Notes under the pieces: model-generated
What the model was told of the DNA's origin: nothing
Databases searched by the model: none
The model's input: only the letters and a program-made list of their open reading frames with translations
NCBI RefSeq assembly: GCF_963662255.1
Contig: NC_085052.1
Coordinates: 17,149,151-17,213,150 of the forward strand
Source of the DNA: Cinclus cinclus
Taxonomy: Eukaryota > Chordata > Aves > Passeriformes > Cinclidae
DNA: 64,000 nt
Direction: 5' to 3'
Made by a program: the position numbers and the translations under genes
Shown here: one piece after another, positions 1 through 13,702 of the stretch
Position numbering within the stretch: position 1 is the first letter of the stretch
Layout of the letters: each line of letters opens with the position of its first letter

Positions 1-3000
1 CTGTATGGGGCTGATACATTTTCAAAGATACAAAATCAAAGAGGATTTTGTCATAAAGCATTATAAAATTGTAGCTTATTTCATTCATACCTTTCAATTG
101 CATCAGGACAGTTCAAAGAGAATGTGAGGGAAGATGTGAAGACTGTGAATGTGGTAGAGGTTGTTGCATCTCAGGTGAGAACCAGCAATTTTATATGTCT
201 CAGGGATGAACAAATCATTTCACAAATCCTTCTGTACCTTAGCACAACATTGTATAAGAGAGACAACATACAGAATCAATTAGCCAGGGAAATCAAGAGC
301 TATGCAAAGAAGTGAGCACCTTTATGGAATGACAACTTCTTGGGTGCTTTCATGGGTCTCCAGTTAGACAAACATCTCTCCTTCATTACTAGGGTCAGCT
401 GGGGTCACTGCCAGTCCTGTTTCCGCTGATGCGCACTGTCAGGCAGCAGAGAAATGGTGTGAACTAAATGGCTTGTCATGTGGCAACAGAGTGGAGAACA
501 TGGGATTTGCAGAGCCCTCATTTATTCAGCATTTTTTTGGTCCAATACTGCAGACATGGAGGGGTTTGGAAGATTTGGAAGGGTTTGAGAGGTGCTTTCC
601 CACAATTAATTCCTCACTCAGTGGGAGGATTGATTGAACTCTATCTTGTGTTTGCTACTATTAAACATCTCTTCCCTTTGATATGCAGTTTCAGTTCAGA
701 GGTGAGGGGGTAGCTTTCATGTGATAACAAAAAAGAGCCCAAAAAGAGAGAAAAAAGTGAAATCTGAAGACTGGCATTTTCTGCTTAAGTGAACCCAAAA
801 CATCTCAGCTTTCATAATCCACTCTCTTAGTGCAAGGAGGAAAAATCAAGCAGCAGAATATTACATACCTGAAACCCATACCAGGTTCTGCTGTCATAAA
901 AGCAAAATTTAAAAGCGAACACACTCATTTCCAACACACTCATTTCCACCAGGAGACACTCACTGTAGCAGAGACAGGCAGCCAGGCTTCTTCAGAGCCC
1001 CAGTTCCAGTTTCATCTTATTTTGCTGACCAGGGATCTTTCCCAGCTCGGAGCACAGACACGCCAGCTGGCTGGACTACCACTGTGAGTGAATACATTTG
1101 GAAATGGCTGTGCTATCTCAACGCCTTACGAATACTTCAAAGTGTGCTGCAAGCACAGCTGGGGTTTGTCTCCCTGCCTGCTGCCAGGAGAAGTTCCAGC
1201 TTCTTCTCCTTGCTCTCTTCATCCATATATTCTCAGTCCTTCCTCCACACTTCAAAAACAAGCTAAATGGTGTATTATTAATGATCTTTGGTTTAATAGC
1301 CATGCTATTACAGAAAATCTGAAGAGATAATACCACATGCCAATAATCTGTCCACCAATTCTTCTCTTTTAATGTCAGATGAGCATGCAAACTATTACTA
1401 CTCTGGTGAAATTCAGTTCTCAGGAAAATAAGAGGTCCTGACTAGTGCTGAGGGATAGTGCTGGCAAGCAAAATGAGAAAGGACGAGGCATTTCAATCCC
1501 AAACTTCATACTTAGCAAGTGATATCACCTTGGGCTGCTGGCTGCATTGGGATTGGTTCAGCAGCCGGGCCTGGGGAGGAGCAGGATAGCTGAACATTGG
1601 GGGATTCTGTTCTGCACCAGGCATGGAAACTTTCAGGTCTCCTGTAAAATGTTAGCACTACATTGCAGAAGATTTCCTGTAATCTTTGTGACACAGTTTG
1701 TGCTCCAGGCTCTGGAGAATCTTTTTGTCCAAAATGCTTCCCTTGGTGGATTTCCAGTGATGCAGCTGGGAGGCAAACCTGGTCCATCTCACTGGTAACA
1801 AAGATTATTGCAGTCTCTGTTAATTCACATTTCCTGTGTTAATGATTTCTTTCCAACATAGTGCTTTGAGAATATTTCCATGCAGCATAAAGAGGTAAAA
1901 AAAATAATAATAATAAAAAATCTCTCCCCCCCCAGCCTTGGATATTTTGCCAGTTTCTGCTAAGACAGACTGAAGATGGAAGCAGAAGGTTTTTGTCATT
2001 CTGAGTTTCTTGGACAGTGGGTTTTTTATAGTTTTGTTTGCTATTCTCTGTATTGTTGTAGGATACCTTTTACCCATTTGGAATTCAAGTATCCCTGCTT
2101 CCTATGCTGGTGATCCTGCTGCCTCCAGCTGGAATTCTGCAACACAAACTATTTACAGAGCTAAATACTGGAACCAGAAGTCTTTAATTGCCTGCAGATG
2201 CATCTTCACCCTCTCAGCAGCACTAGACAAATGCCTGAACTATGTAAGCTGGTGCAAAGTCCAAATTGATGTTAAGTGCCTACATAGACCTCCCTGACAC
2301 TAATTTTTGTCTGGTTCTAAAGTAGTGGGCATGGTTCTCTGCCCTCAGACACCCCCTGTCTGACCAGTCATAGAGAACAGTGCAGACAAGCCGTGGAACA
2401 GGGGCACATGTCAGGAATTGGAGGGGGAAGATCTCCAACCCTCAGCATACACAGCTATTTTGACACTCATGAGGAGCCTTTGCCATCCATGACCATGGGC
2501 CACTCTGGCCCAAATCAGGTTGTCAGTTTGATTATAATCACAGCCATTAAGGGAAGCATTCATAAATTTCCTATTCTTGTCATCAAGGCTGGCACTGATG
2601 TATAAGCCCCAGAGCATTGAAGTCAGGGCTGTCTTCAGAGCATTCTGAGAGTAGATAAAGAGATGTCAGCACTGTGTATGCTCCAGTAACATTGCTGTGG
2701 GTTGCTCAGAAACATCGTAAAGTTCATATTTCACAATCATTAGCCTCAGCAGTGCCCATCTGTTAAGTGCTGGTAACAATTGAAGTGTTTCATAGCAGAT
2801 GTTCTCCCTGAACAAGTGCCTGCACAGTTTGCTGATTTCCTGGATCACAACTGTTTATCCCAATAATTCTGCAAATAATTTTCAGAGGTCAGTTCTGAGT
2901 GAATGTCCTGTTTTCTGGGTTTACACTGGTAAGAGCAATGAAGAACTGCACCCACTGCACTTTAGCCCTGCTCTCAAACACTGGTACAAATCAAAAAGGG

Positions 3001-4957
3001 AGCCAGTGGAGTGTAAAACAGATGGAAGTGAGATCAAAATATATCCTTCCACTTTTACCTTATAACACTTCAGATCACAGATGGAAGCACTGGGATGCAG
3101 ACAAAATATGACAGGAGGTTACTTGAACATCTGGAGTCTAAACAAATGCTTCTTTATACAAAATAACATTTAGCAAAAAATGCCTAGAATATATGAAAAC
3201 TGGACCCAATCCTGGTCCCATGGAAGTTGCTGCCAACACTCTTGTTCATGTCAGCAATTCTGCTCTGATGACATTACAAATGTCATGTCTGAGTTACATC
3301 CGATGGCAAATGGAATTTTAAAAGCTTTCCCCGAATCTTTCTGGTGGAATTGTCTTTGCCAAAAAAAACTTTGCAAGGATATTTAAGGCAGGAGCCAAAT
3401 GTCCAGTATTTGGATTCTCTCTTCAAAGCCACAAAAATCTATGTGGTGTTCAACTTGCTGTGAAAGCCACTTAGAAACAGCCACTTAATTCTGCTTTGTA
3501 CCTTTGGAAATGTCCCATCTGATTTAGGTTTGGACATAACTGTAAAAAGGCCATAGCAGTTGAAGGTAAGACTGTTGTCCAACCATTTGTCATGGAATCC
3601 TTTACAGTGAGAAGAGATTCTCTCACAGTTATCCAGCTGTGAAACAGAGCTGGATGAGGACTCACCATGATCGAGCTGCAATACCCACTGCTGCTCAGGG
3701 ATGGCATAAACTGATCTGCCTGGCTTTGCCCTGGAGCTGATGAATACCATTGGATGAGCTGTTTGAGACTAAAAAAAAAAAAAAAAAAAAAAAGAGAAAG
3801 TCAAAGAATCAAGGCTGCTGAATGTTAGAATCTCTGCAAGTGATATTTCTGTACTTACCCAGATAAGAACATCTACATGGACAACCAGCTCTGGGAACTT
3901 GGTCTTTTCAGTTCAGACAGGAAAAGATGAGAATAGGATGAGAACAGAAGTTAGTTTGTATAAATGTTTTAGGAAAGAATGTTATAATAATAATAATAAA
4001 AAAAAAATCTTTGGATAACACAGGAAGAATCTGGAATTCTTGATAGATTATTAGAGTGGACAAGCTCTGGGTATACCCGTGTGTGTTTATGGTTTGTATA
4101 ATGAAGAACAAATAGGCAGCCTTGCCTCTATCCAACTGGAAATCTGTGTGTGATTAAGGAAGGGAGATGTGCTCCCTTCACTATCTTTAAGTAGAGTTCT
4201 CCCTTATATCACTGTCATGGGCTTGGATCTGATTTAAACCACGTGCTGTAGCTAGTAACCTCAGATAAATCAGCACTTGGTGTCTTTCTAAGGTATTGTC
4301 TGTCATTGCAAGGACATTTAACAAACTGCCTGTGTGGGAATTGCCTATTTAATGTAAAGCAGAAATACAGACATCTTGGGGTGGGAAGGCAGGAGTGAGA
4401 TCAACAGGACTCCTAACAAATATGTGAAAAGTATTAAAGTAGCTAAGGCCTTCCACTGCAGGTGGTGGTCTGCATGCACATGTAGGGGAGATGTCCAGTG
4501 CATGGAATGTCTGATGCACAGTGCAGGTGTACATGGCCAGATCACATCAGCTGGGCTCAGGGCTTTCTGCAGGGTGAGGGGCACGGTGACAGAGCTTTCT
4601 TCAGCTTTACACCACCACGTGGCACCTTGCTGACCCAGCTGGAAACTGGAGACTAACCAGAGTTACCCCAGCTTTGGTGATGGTCACACTGCTCTTTTGG
4701 GTGCTCCTGGTATTTTTAGTAAGACTGTGCTGATCTTGAAGAACTTTCAGGCTGGGGTGGTTGTTTGATCTTTTGGTGGGATTGGTTGGGGGATTATATA
4801 CTTAAAATTCACAGATTTTTCTTTTTTCTTTTTTCTTTTCTTTTTCATTTTGCTGCAGATTTAGATAAAGAAATTTTTTTAGATATAGATTTCAGGCAAC
4901 TTTGAGTGAACAGTATTCCAAGCTGGGATCTCAGTCAGCTCCTGAGAAGGGCAGGGA
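1..4957. other. Upstream flank, no gene recognised
   Basis: Non-coding. Only short unconserved open frames (up to about 100 codons), a TAA-rich and C-run patch near 1900-1935, a poly(A) run at 3771 and a short AAT repeat near 3987. No exon, RNA gene or clear transposon was recognised. Confidence 0.6.
3771..3793. repeat. Poly(A) run, 23 A
   Basis: Uninterrupted A23. No target-site duplication or retrocopy body was noticed next to it, so its origin is unclear. Confidence 0.9.
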
Positions 4958-5140
4958 TGGTTCATCATAGGATGTTAGAATAATTTGGTTTGGAAGGTCC
5001 TAGATCCTTTAAAGGTCCTAGTCCAAACTCCCTGAAATAAGTAGGGACACCTTCAATGAGATCAGGTTGCTCAGAATCCCATCCAGCCTGACCCTGAATA
5101 TTTCCATCAAGGTATGGGTCATCTACCACTTCTCAGTAGA
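4958..5140 (-). mobile_element. CR1 LINE 3'-end fragment
   Basis: Contains successive CR1 landmarks: TTTGGTTTGGAAGGTCCTAG, AGTCCAAACTCCCTG, GGGACACCTTCAATGAGATC, AGGTTGCTCAGAATCCCATC and CCATCAAGGTATGGGTCATC. These are on the strand complementary to the element's sense strand, so the CR1 is oriented minus. 5'-truncated and non-coding. CR1 is the dominant LINE of bird genomes and supports avian origin. A (TA)n microsatellite abuts it. Confidence 0.85.
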
Positions 5141-5146
5141 GTGAGA

Positions 5147-5149
<3 letters not shown>

Positions 5150-5181
<32 letters not shown>
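5150..5181. repeat. (TA)n microsatellite
   Basis: About fourteen TA units after a short GT stretch, next to the CR1 fragment. Confidence 0.95.
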
Positions 5182-5183
<2 letters not shown>

Positions 5184-8100
5184 TAGAAAATTAGTGTGGA
5201 CAGTTGGGATTTTTTTGTCTATTGCCTCTTCAAATGTCAAATGCTCAGCTGTGATCCAAGGGGAGTAGCTGCTTTGAATTCAGGTGCAGCACAGGGGAGA
5301 CACGTGCCTGCTCCTTAGGCAGCTCCTTGGTTGTTCATTCAAATACAACTGCATCTGTACTTTGCATTTCAGCTGCTGACTATTTTAAGCAACCAAACTT
5401 AAGTGTGCCAAAGCTAGAGAGGGTGTCACCAGAATAGACACGTTATGTGCACTGTGTGTCTGTTGTTAAATGCTGTTAATTGCCTTGGCTGGGCAGCCTG
5501 CTGTTCCCTGGCAGGTCTGCTGGGATCCCAGCCTTTGCTCCTCTTCTGCAATGGAAACATTTCTCCCTTATTTATTTTTGCGTGAGAAAACGTGTTTCTA
5601 TTCTGAGCCTCTAGATACCACTCGAGTGCCCCCCTGACCTCTCCTCGTGGGCCCAGCCCGTGTAAATGACCAGACAAAGGAATGTGGACGAAGGAAGTGC
5701 TATAAAGTAGAAATATTGCTGGCTCGTAAATTCCCTCCAGCACAGCGAGTTTTCAAAATAAACAGAGCTACAGTCACATAGGACAGCATAACTCAGCAGC
5801 GCAAAATTCATCACTGGCTTTTGCAAAGGAGGGCAGCCTGACACCAAAATTAAACTCCTCCAAGAGTGCTGTCTGCCCTGGCAGCAGACCTGCATTACAT
5901 TTCCATACAGACTTCAAAGACTTCAGCTTTGTTCTCCAGGTTATTCCCCTCTTCAAACCTTTTACCAGGTGAATCCAGGGTGGGAAGCTGAACGACAGTT
6001 CTTACTCAAGTCACCAGGATTTGGTGGCCTTCATATCCTCTGGGTGGCTTTTATAAAAATTCACAAGTTTCAATATTCCTGTAGCATGAATGTATCCATA
6101 TGTCCAGTACCTGGGAGCCCAGCCTTGAGTACTGCCTGCTGCTGGATGCCAGGATTGCCCAGGTGTGCTTGGTGCCTTCCTGCTGCTGGGTCTGCTCAGC
6201 TGCAGGTCACTCTTGCTTCTTCTCCAGTGACACTTTTGTGTCTGTTTATAAGGGCTCAAGACACCTCACTTCTGAAATCAGATTGTCCAGCTGCCAGGTG
6301 ATTTCCAGGTGTTTGAAGAAGCAGCTTATGCACTGCACAGATTGCTTCTAAGTGCAATTCTGGTGTTTGCCATGCCATGAAAAGGAAGGCTTCTCCTTGG
6401 AATGGGAGCTTTTGGAAGAGAAAGAAACTTTCTCCTAACCCTCTCTGACAAGTATTGCACAAATGGCCATCTGACAGCTTCCCAAAACCCATACCAGGTC
6501 AACAAGTGGGGTCAAATGGAGATTCCTTGAAACAAAATTTTAATTTTGGAACACAAGTAGAAGCACATATCTCAACTTCAGACACCAGTCCACTCAGAAG
6601 CTGTCTTAAGGTTCAAAGCAATGGAGCCAACACAACTGGCAAGCAAAGACAGACTTACTTTTCAACAATTTTTTGCCTTGACACTGGAGATCTTCAGAAG
6701 TTGAATTTAAGGTTCTTTTGATGAACTTGTACTACTTGTTGAAATATATTCCATTTTGACACAAAACATACTGCCTTTCCACTGAGACTCAGTATCCTCC
6801 TGGTCTTCTCCCCTGATTCTGCCGTTCTTATCTAAAAAAGAATTTGGTTTGTTTATTTAGTGAAAAATTGAATGTTTCCAAGGGCACTGAGACTTTTTTC
6901 TCTTCACCAAGAGCTCAAATATCTACTGAAAAAGCTTTGATGAGAAAGTTTCAATCAGATTCAATGAAAAAAGAGATTGAGGAGGAAATGATGACTTTTT
7001 TTCTTTTAAAGCGCACAAGAGAGTTCCTTAAGATCAGTTGTGGGAATAAAGAAGAAAGTGACTGACTTTGATCTGAAGGGAATCCTATAGTTTTCCTGAA
7101 TTTTGCCAGCTGCTCTAATTCTGCCCTTCCACTCAGACAAAACCCTACATTATGACTGAGCCTGAAACCAATGTAAACAATTGTGTGCCCTTTTACCCCT
7201 GCTGTTAGAAGATGGAGTATCAGTGGAACTGAGAATTTACTCAATGCATCTAAATTAAGTATAACCTTCCAGAGTTAGATGGCACCAGCTAGATAATCCT
7301 GTTTAAGTGGAAATAGATGAAAGATGACACTGAAGATTGCACCATGGGGCTGTAGCTGATAGTCCTGCTTGTGACTTCTTGTGACTTCTGTGCTAACTGC
7401 CCTGGACATGTAAACACCAAAAGGTTTGTCATTACCAGATCTCGAAAAACTCCTGAAAAGACTAGCTAAAAGTTTTGTCTGTAAGTGAGGAAGAAGAGAT
7501 TCATCATGCCATAGACTGTATCATGCAAGATCAAGTTATTGATAAATGGATGAAGAATAAATTGAGGCTGCAATTAAGAAAAAGCCCTTAATGTTTCAAG
7601 CAGGCTTTGAAAGACTGTCAGCACACTGGATTAAAGAGGTGTGGAATAAAAGGGTTATTTTTGTGATTATGGGATCTGGACTCAGACCAGATCTTTCCTT
7701 GTATTGTATAACCTTGGAGTTCACAAACCTTGATGTACATTTTAACCTACACTGTTTTATAGCTTTTAGGAATTAAATTTTCTATGGAAGGAGAGAGAGG
7801 ATCTAGTATTGGCCACACAGGAATGCTGAAAGAACAGTCTGATACATCTCACAGAGTAAAGGACACAGACAGCAGATATTTCTAAGCCCTCCTTCCTGAG
7901 GATGAGATGTCTTGGGCAGGTTCCACGTGCCCAAGGACATTGTTAGTGCTTACACATCTCGAGTGGCTGTGTGGGACCCAGCCTTCTAGCAGGTGCTTCG
8001 ATGGGAGTGGAGAATGTCGGAAGAATGGGATGAGAAACAGGAAACAATGAGGACATGAGGGAAAAGGAAGGGAGAAGTAGGGAGCCGGAAGAAAAAAAAA

Positions 8101-11100
8101 TTAAATGTGGAAATTAACTAAGAGTAAATGTGTAAAGTGAGGAAAGGGAAGGATGAGAGTGTGGCAGAAATAACAGAATAGGGAGATTAGATAGGCTGGC
8201 TGCAGAGAATGCCATAAACAACCCATGGGCTGGCAGACAGTGGGAATTATGGAAGATGACTTCTCTGAGTCAGATCCTAGTGCAAATATCAGGTAGCTCT
8301 TTCTCATCTGTCTGTGCCAGTGCCTCACAGCAGTGCTCTACCTTGGTGCTCTGGGCTATTTTTCCTGATGAGCATGATCCTCTCCCTCTCTCTTCCAGCC
8401 TCACAGCCCTAGAAGAGTGAATGTTTGGGAAATTCCTATTCCTCTTGTTTTGTAGCATCTGGAGTTAGGGCTGAAAAAGGCCCTTCAGGCTGGGAGGTTT
8501 TGGAAGGAAGCCCCACATTCACTGGGCCCTTTGCCAGTGAGTTAATCCTTTCTGTATTGACCCTTCTAGAAGCAGCAGTCCCAGGCCACCAAGGATCTGA
8601 TAGCCTTGAACTCTCCGTGCCTGAAACTGCACTAGCTGCTTTTCAGTGCTGATCTCTTCCCAGCAACGTTCCACCAAGGACCCAGGAGGCAAAGCAGGGG
8701 CAGTACAGATCAGCCACACCAGTCCTCATTCTCTCAGTCAGTGCTGTGGTGCAGCTGTCTTTGTGTCAGTCAGGACAGAAGATGCTGTGCCATGTGCTGC
8801 TGTGTTTCTGTTGCCACTGCCTTGCACATACATACATGCCAGGAACTGCACACTTCCCTACAGATACACCAGATTCTCTCCCAGGGCCATTGGCTGTAAG
8901 CTGTACAGGTCACTGCAACATCCCTGAACCCTTTGCCCCACACGTGGACCTGAATCAGGCTGGGCTTGGGCCGAGCTGAAGGCACAGAGCAGTGAGTGGT
9001 GAGCTCATGTTCAGTGGGGGTGTGTTCGTGGGGGTTACAGGCAGCGCCACCATGCCAGGGTAAATCACTCCCTGAGCTATGTGGATGTTTGTCTTGTGTC
9101 CCATGAGGGACTTGGGGTCGCTTCCATGGCTTAGAAGGTAAATGGAAGACAGGGAATATTAATTATCCCTGTCAACATCTGAAAATTCCCCAGCTTTCAT
9201 AAGGAGCCATTGTACTGAGGATCACTGCAGCTATGGCAGTAATCTGCACCACTTGAGAGCCCTGTCTTAGCCTTGCCTTTAGTACAGACTTCTGAGTAAT
9301 CCCAAATTCCATAAATAGCTCTTAGTGCCATAGTGTTCCTCGAGCAGCTGTTTTCCAAAGGCTGGAATACTCACACCAGCCAGCTGGACCTGGTAGCACG
9401 CATCTGCAGCAAGCAAGATTTGTTCTTCCAGACACTGCTTCACCCCAAATGAAAGGACACTCTTGCAGCCATTATTCAGAACAACACTCTGTCTTGGTTC
9501 TTCCATCCTTAAAATGGGAATAAAACACCGAGATAGAATCCTCTGTGTGGGATTTGGATGCCTAGATATAGGTTTCTGATGCTGTTTGGAACAGCTCACG
9601 TGTGCAGCATGCCTGTCAGATAAGAAGCTTGTAGACCCAAGTATTTCTGAGATGGCAGCTGGAGGCCAGGCAGGTACCCCACAGACCTACAAGGAACATG
9701 TCTACATAGAGATATATTTCATACAGTCAACACAGCTGCTTTCTTCTTCACGTGTGCTGTAGACAGCTCTCAGGCAGGTTCACTCTCATGGCACATGTTA
9801 GGAGAAGTGCAGAGAAGCATCTGCCACCTGGGTTTTTCTTCCACAAATAAAAGCTAAGCCCAAGGGTTTTTATGACCTTTAAACAACTTACTCTTGCTCC
9901 TGCACTGCAGCTGCAGGCAGTCCACCTGGCCAGGGTGTTTGCTTGGGAGGAAAAAGCTACCTTCTGTGGGAGATCTGAAAAGCTTTTGTTTCCACATCAG
10001 ATCTCCTGTTTGAGAGCGCATGCAGCACCTTCAAGAAATGTAAAAGGGAAAACTACAGCCCCCACGGAACCAATGAGGCTGTAAATCCAGAGAAAATCTT
10101 CTTGTGTCATTTACGAGCTAGCACATCAGATACTGGCCTCTTGTGCAGAGTGGCTTGGTCCAGGCGCATTCCTTCTCCTCATTTCCTCAGTTACAAGAGA
10201 AGGGGATGTTTGGTGTGGTGTTCTGGGAAAAGGGATTGCAAAAAACCAGAATTTATGTCCTTAGATGGGCACATTACAGAAATTAATTTTGTTCCTCACA
10301 AGAAAAGCAAGTTGGCTATAATTTACTGACTAGACATAGGGAGAAATGCAATTGTAACCTCACAGATGGAGCATTCTAGGACCGATCTTTCAAGCCTAAA
10401 GTCTCTTTGCTCTGAATTCCCTTTCTGTTGCCTGCTGTCTTAGTAGCTCTACCATTTGGGCTTTTCCAATGAGGTTATTGATAGGTACTTTATTGCACAG
10501 GGATATTGCCAAGAGCTCCTGCTGGGGAAGGAAGGGACAATATTATTCTTGTTTCCAGGTGTTCTTGACTTTATCTGCAGGGTAGACATTTATTATTCTA
10601 TAAATTCCAACTGCATTTTTTCAGATATTGCAGGTAGCTAAAAAAGGCAGTTTATAGTCAGGGTGGGGTAGGGAAGGAAGCTGGATTTTGTTTTTTCAGG
10701 GAGAACAGTGCAAAATTTTTCAAAAAACAGAATCTATATCCACATTTCTTTCTTTCTACTGAGGTTTCTGATTCCCTGCTAAAATCAAATGATGCGAAAC
10801 CTGCTTGAAACTGCTGAAATCAGTGGGATGTTAGGAGCTTCACATCCTTCTTGGAGCTGAGCCCAGACTCTGGGCCATGTGCCGGGAGGGCTTGCTGCAG
10901 GGAGCTTCAGTCGTGCTTGCCCTCCACTCTTGAGCATCTGCTCTTGAGCATGGCTGGAGAGGGGATCCTGAGCTACACAGACCTTTGATCTGAAATAATG
11001 TGGCCTTTTTACTGCTCTCATGCATCTTCCCCTGCATCCTTTGCATCTGTACACGTCCCAGTGGCTGTCAGCTGGTTGTGCTCTGTCAGTGAAGTCTCCC

Positions 11101-13404
11101 TGCCCTGTAACACACCAGGCTCGGGTCCCACACCAGACCTGCCCCCAAACACCACTGAGGGAGCTGCACCAGGGCAGAGTGAGAGCACCGGGCAGACTTG
11201 TGCTGGGCACTTCACTGCATGTGGGGAATGTCCAGTTGTGAAGCTCTAACAGATGTTGACACTTCTGTGCTGTGTTTGCTCTGTGAAATGGGAGTGGGGC
11301 CAAGGATCAGTCCCTCCACCTGGGATACACTGTCAGAACTTTGTGTACATGCTAAATTAACGCACACCAAAAAAAGTTGTAGTAAACTGTGCTGCAGATG
11401 CTGGGGAATTGATTGTATGCATGTGTGAAGGGGGTGACTATGCCAAGTTTAAACACCTTCTTTATTCCCTTGTGGGAGACTGACGTTCTTAGAGCTTAGC
11501 TTAATGTGTATGTCACGTTCTTAGGGCTTAGCTTAATGGACATGACACGAAACAAGAAGGTGGTGCAGGGGTTTCAAAACATATACATGCATCTTGAGCT
11601 TGTCTTTTTCCTGAAAGTGTGAGCAGTTCACTGTAGATTAGAAGAACTGCAAAACTGACAAAATTTTCTTCTAAACTGCCTTGTTTAGATCTCTGTGTTT
11701 TTTACTGAACAAAGCAAGTTCTGAGGAACCAATTCCTGCAGCTGTATAGTTACGAATACACTGATTTTTCTGAGGCTGGTAATTTTGACCAACTCCTGAA
11801 AATGAGATTTAAAACCCCTACATAGATGCTTTTGTCAAGTGCTTGCTGTTTGCACATTTGTGTTCCGGTCTGGTCAATTGAAATCATGGTTAAACTCGTT
11901 GACATGAGATTCAGTCTCTCACCTATATGGTCTTTGACAGGTTGAAAATGGCACATAAACTGCTTTTGGTGAGCTAACAAAAACACAAATGTTTAAAAGT
12001 ATAAAACCACCTACACAGCAACAAATCTCGGTGCCTTTTTGTGAACTGAGATACAAGAGCAGCATTTTTTGAACTCATGATATAGGACAATGAAACAGCA
12101 TGGACATTTATCATTTGCTTGTGTGGGTCAAAGAGGAAAGAGAAACCATCTCCAGAGAGGAATACTGTAAAGTAGTAAATTAGCATAATAGATTTTTTAC
12201 ACTCCAGAAGGGAGGATTTAAAAGTAGAGACATTAGGAAGGAAAGACTTCTGATGGTAAGTCATACTGGACTATAGGAAGACCTCCTGAGGGAAGAAATA
12301 GAAGCTGAATCTCTAAAAACTTTTAAGCACCAGTTGAACACAATGCAATAAATCTTCAATCAGAAAAAAACCCTGTACTGTGAGAAAAAAGGGCTGGATG
12401 GCTTTACTGTACTTCTCCATGTCTTGTAACTGAATGACTCTGATGCTCTTTGGGGATGGCTGAAGTTTTATAAGCAGCTCGGGATCCATTAGGTTGAATG
12501 ATACTGTAGGAGTACCAACTGGTCTTACTCCCTGTGTGTTTTGGTATGAATGGTGATAATCTCCTGAAACATGTATTCAGGCCCAAAATGCTAAAGCAGG
12601 AGAGAGTAAGAGTAGCTAGAGCCACAAGGCCAGAGCTACTCAAAGGAGAAATGACAAGCTGATATTTCTGCTAATGTGCTGGGGGAGTGGCAGGTCACGG
12701 GTGTGTCCTTCGGGGACTCATTTCTGGCCAAGTGTCTCCCTTTAAGTGAGCAAAGGTTTAGGAGCTGGCTTTGAAAACCTCAGTTATGCAGTTGTAAGAT
12801 CCAGGAAAACCCTGAGTAAAACACCACTCCAGCAAGTGAGCAAATTACTGCATTTGGTGTGTCCCAATCTCCACAGCCCAGTTAGGCCTGGACCTGTGAG
12901 ACACATGTTCTTGTTGTGTGAGTGACATGTATCTTAAGTGATGTTAATGGTTGTTTATTGCAAACTAAACATTTTTGCCATCTGGCAACTTTACACAATG
13001 AATGTCAGAACAGTTCCAGCAAGTGAAATGTTTCAATCACCACAAACAATCTGTTTGCTGGATCTCGCTTCAATATGAGAATAATACAGCTGCCCATAGT
13101 CCAGAGAACAAATCTCTAAACTAGATTTAATTTATCTGCCTCATCAGCATTTCCTGAATATGCTGCCCAGGCCCTAAAGCCTAGCTCTGGGCACATAGCA
13201 CACTAGCCTTTCCCTCACACATCTTTTTTTCTCCTTGCTCAATTTTTATCTTACCTATTACTCTGGGCTTTTATGTAATGTGGCTCTGTGGTTATTCTTG
13301 TCTTTTATGTGATGAAACTCAGTGGTTCCTCTTCCCCAAAATGACTGTATTCACGGTTTTAATTGGTTCTATGACTTTTGCAAAGCAACACTAAAGTAAT
13401 GGAT
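5182..13404. other. Upstream flank, no gene recognised
   Basis: AT-rich to neutral DNA with frequent stops. The longest open frame is 172 codons on the minus strand at 10785-11303, which has no recognisable motif. A stretch at about 12240-12420 is faintly reminiscent of an old CR1/L3 element but too diverged to call. Possible distal enhancers cannot be identified from sequence alone. Confidence 0.55.
11483..11545. repeat. 31-bp tandem duplication
   Basis: ACGTTCTTAGAGCTTAGCTT at 11483 recurs 31 bp later as ACGTTCTTAGGGCTTAGCTT, followed by related bases. An imperfect two-copy repeat. Confidence 0.85.
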
Positions 13405-13453
13405 TTTATTATTATTATTATTATTGTTGTTGTTGTTGTTGTTGTTGTTGTTA
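13405..13453. repeat. (TTA)n(TTG)n compound microsatellite
   Basis: About six TTA units followed by about nine TTG units, 250 bp upstream of the GC minisatellite. Confidence 0.95.
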
Positions 13454-13702
13454 TAAAAGGGCATTTAAAAATATCGGATTTTTCCTGAATATTTGCGGAA
13501 AGGAGGAGGTTAAGGAAAAAGGGGGAAAGTGGGGGAAAAATAAAACGGGAAAGAAGAAGAAATAAAAAACAACAACAAAAAAAGGAGGGAAAATATAAAG
13601 AAAAATAAAATGAGAAAGACTTTCAGGAGCCGAAGGCGAGGCAGCGCTGGAGTGCGAGGAGAGGCTCTCCCCGGCGCCCTGCAGGCACTAGAGGGCCCCC
13701 CA

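Noticed and set aside
3771..3793. A23 run as the tail of a processed pseudogene
   Set aside because: No coding remnant upstream, no AATAAA in the right place and no flanking duplication was noticed.
10785..11303. 172-codon minus-strand frame
   Set aside because: No domain, and overlapping frames on the plus strand point to locally stop-poor sequence.
12240..12420. Possible old CR1/L3 fragment
   Set aside because: Only a faint resemblance ('TCTAAAAACTTTTAAGCACC', 'GGGCTGGATGGC'). Too weak to list as an element without a profile search.
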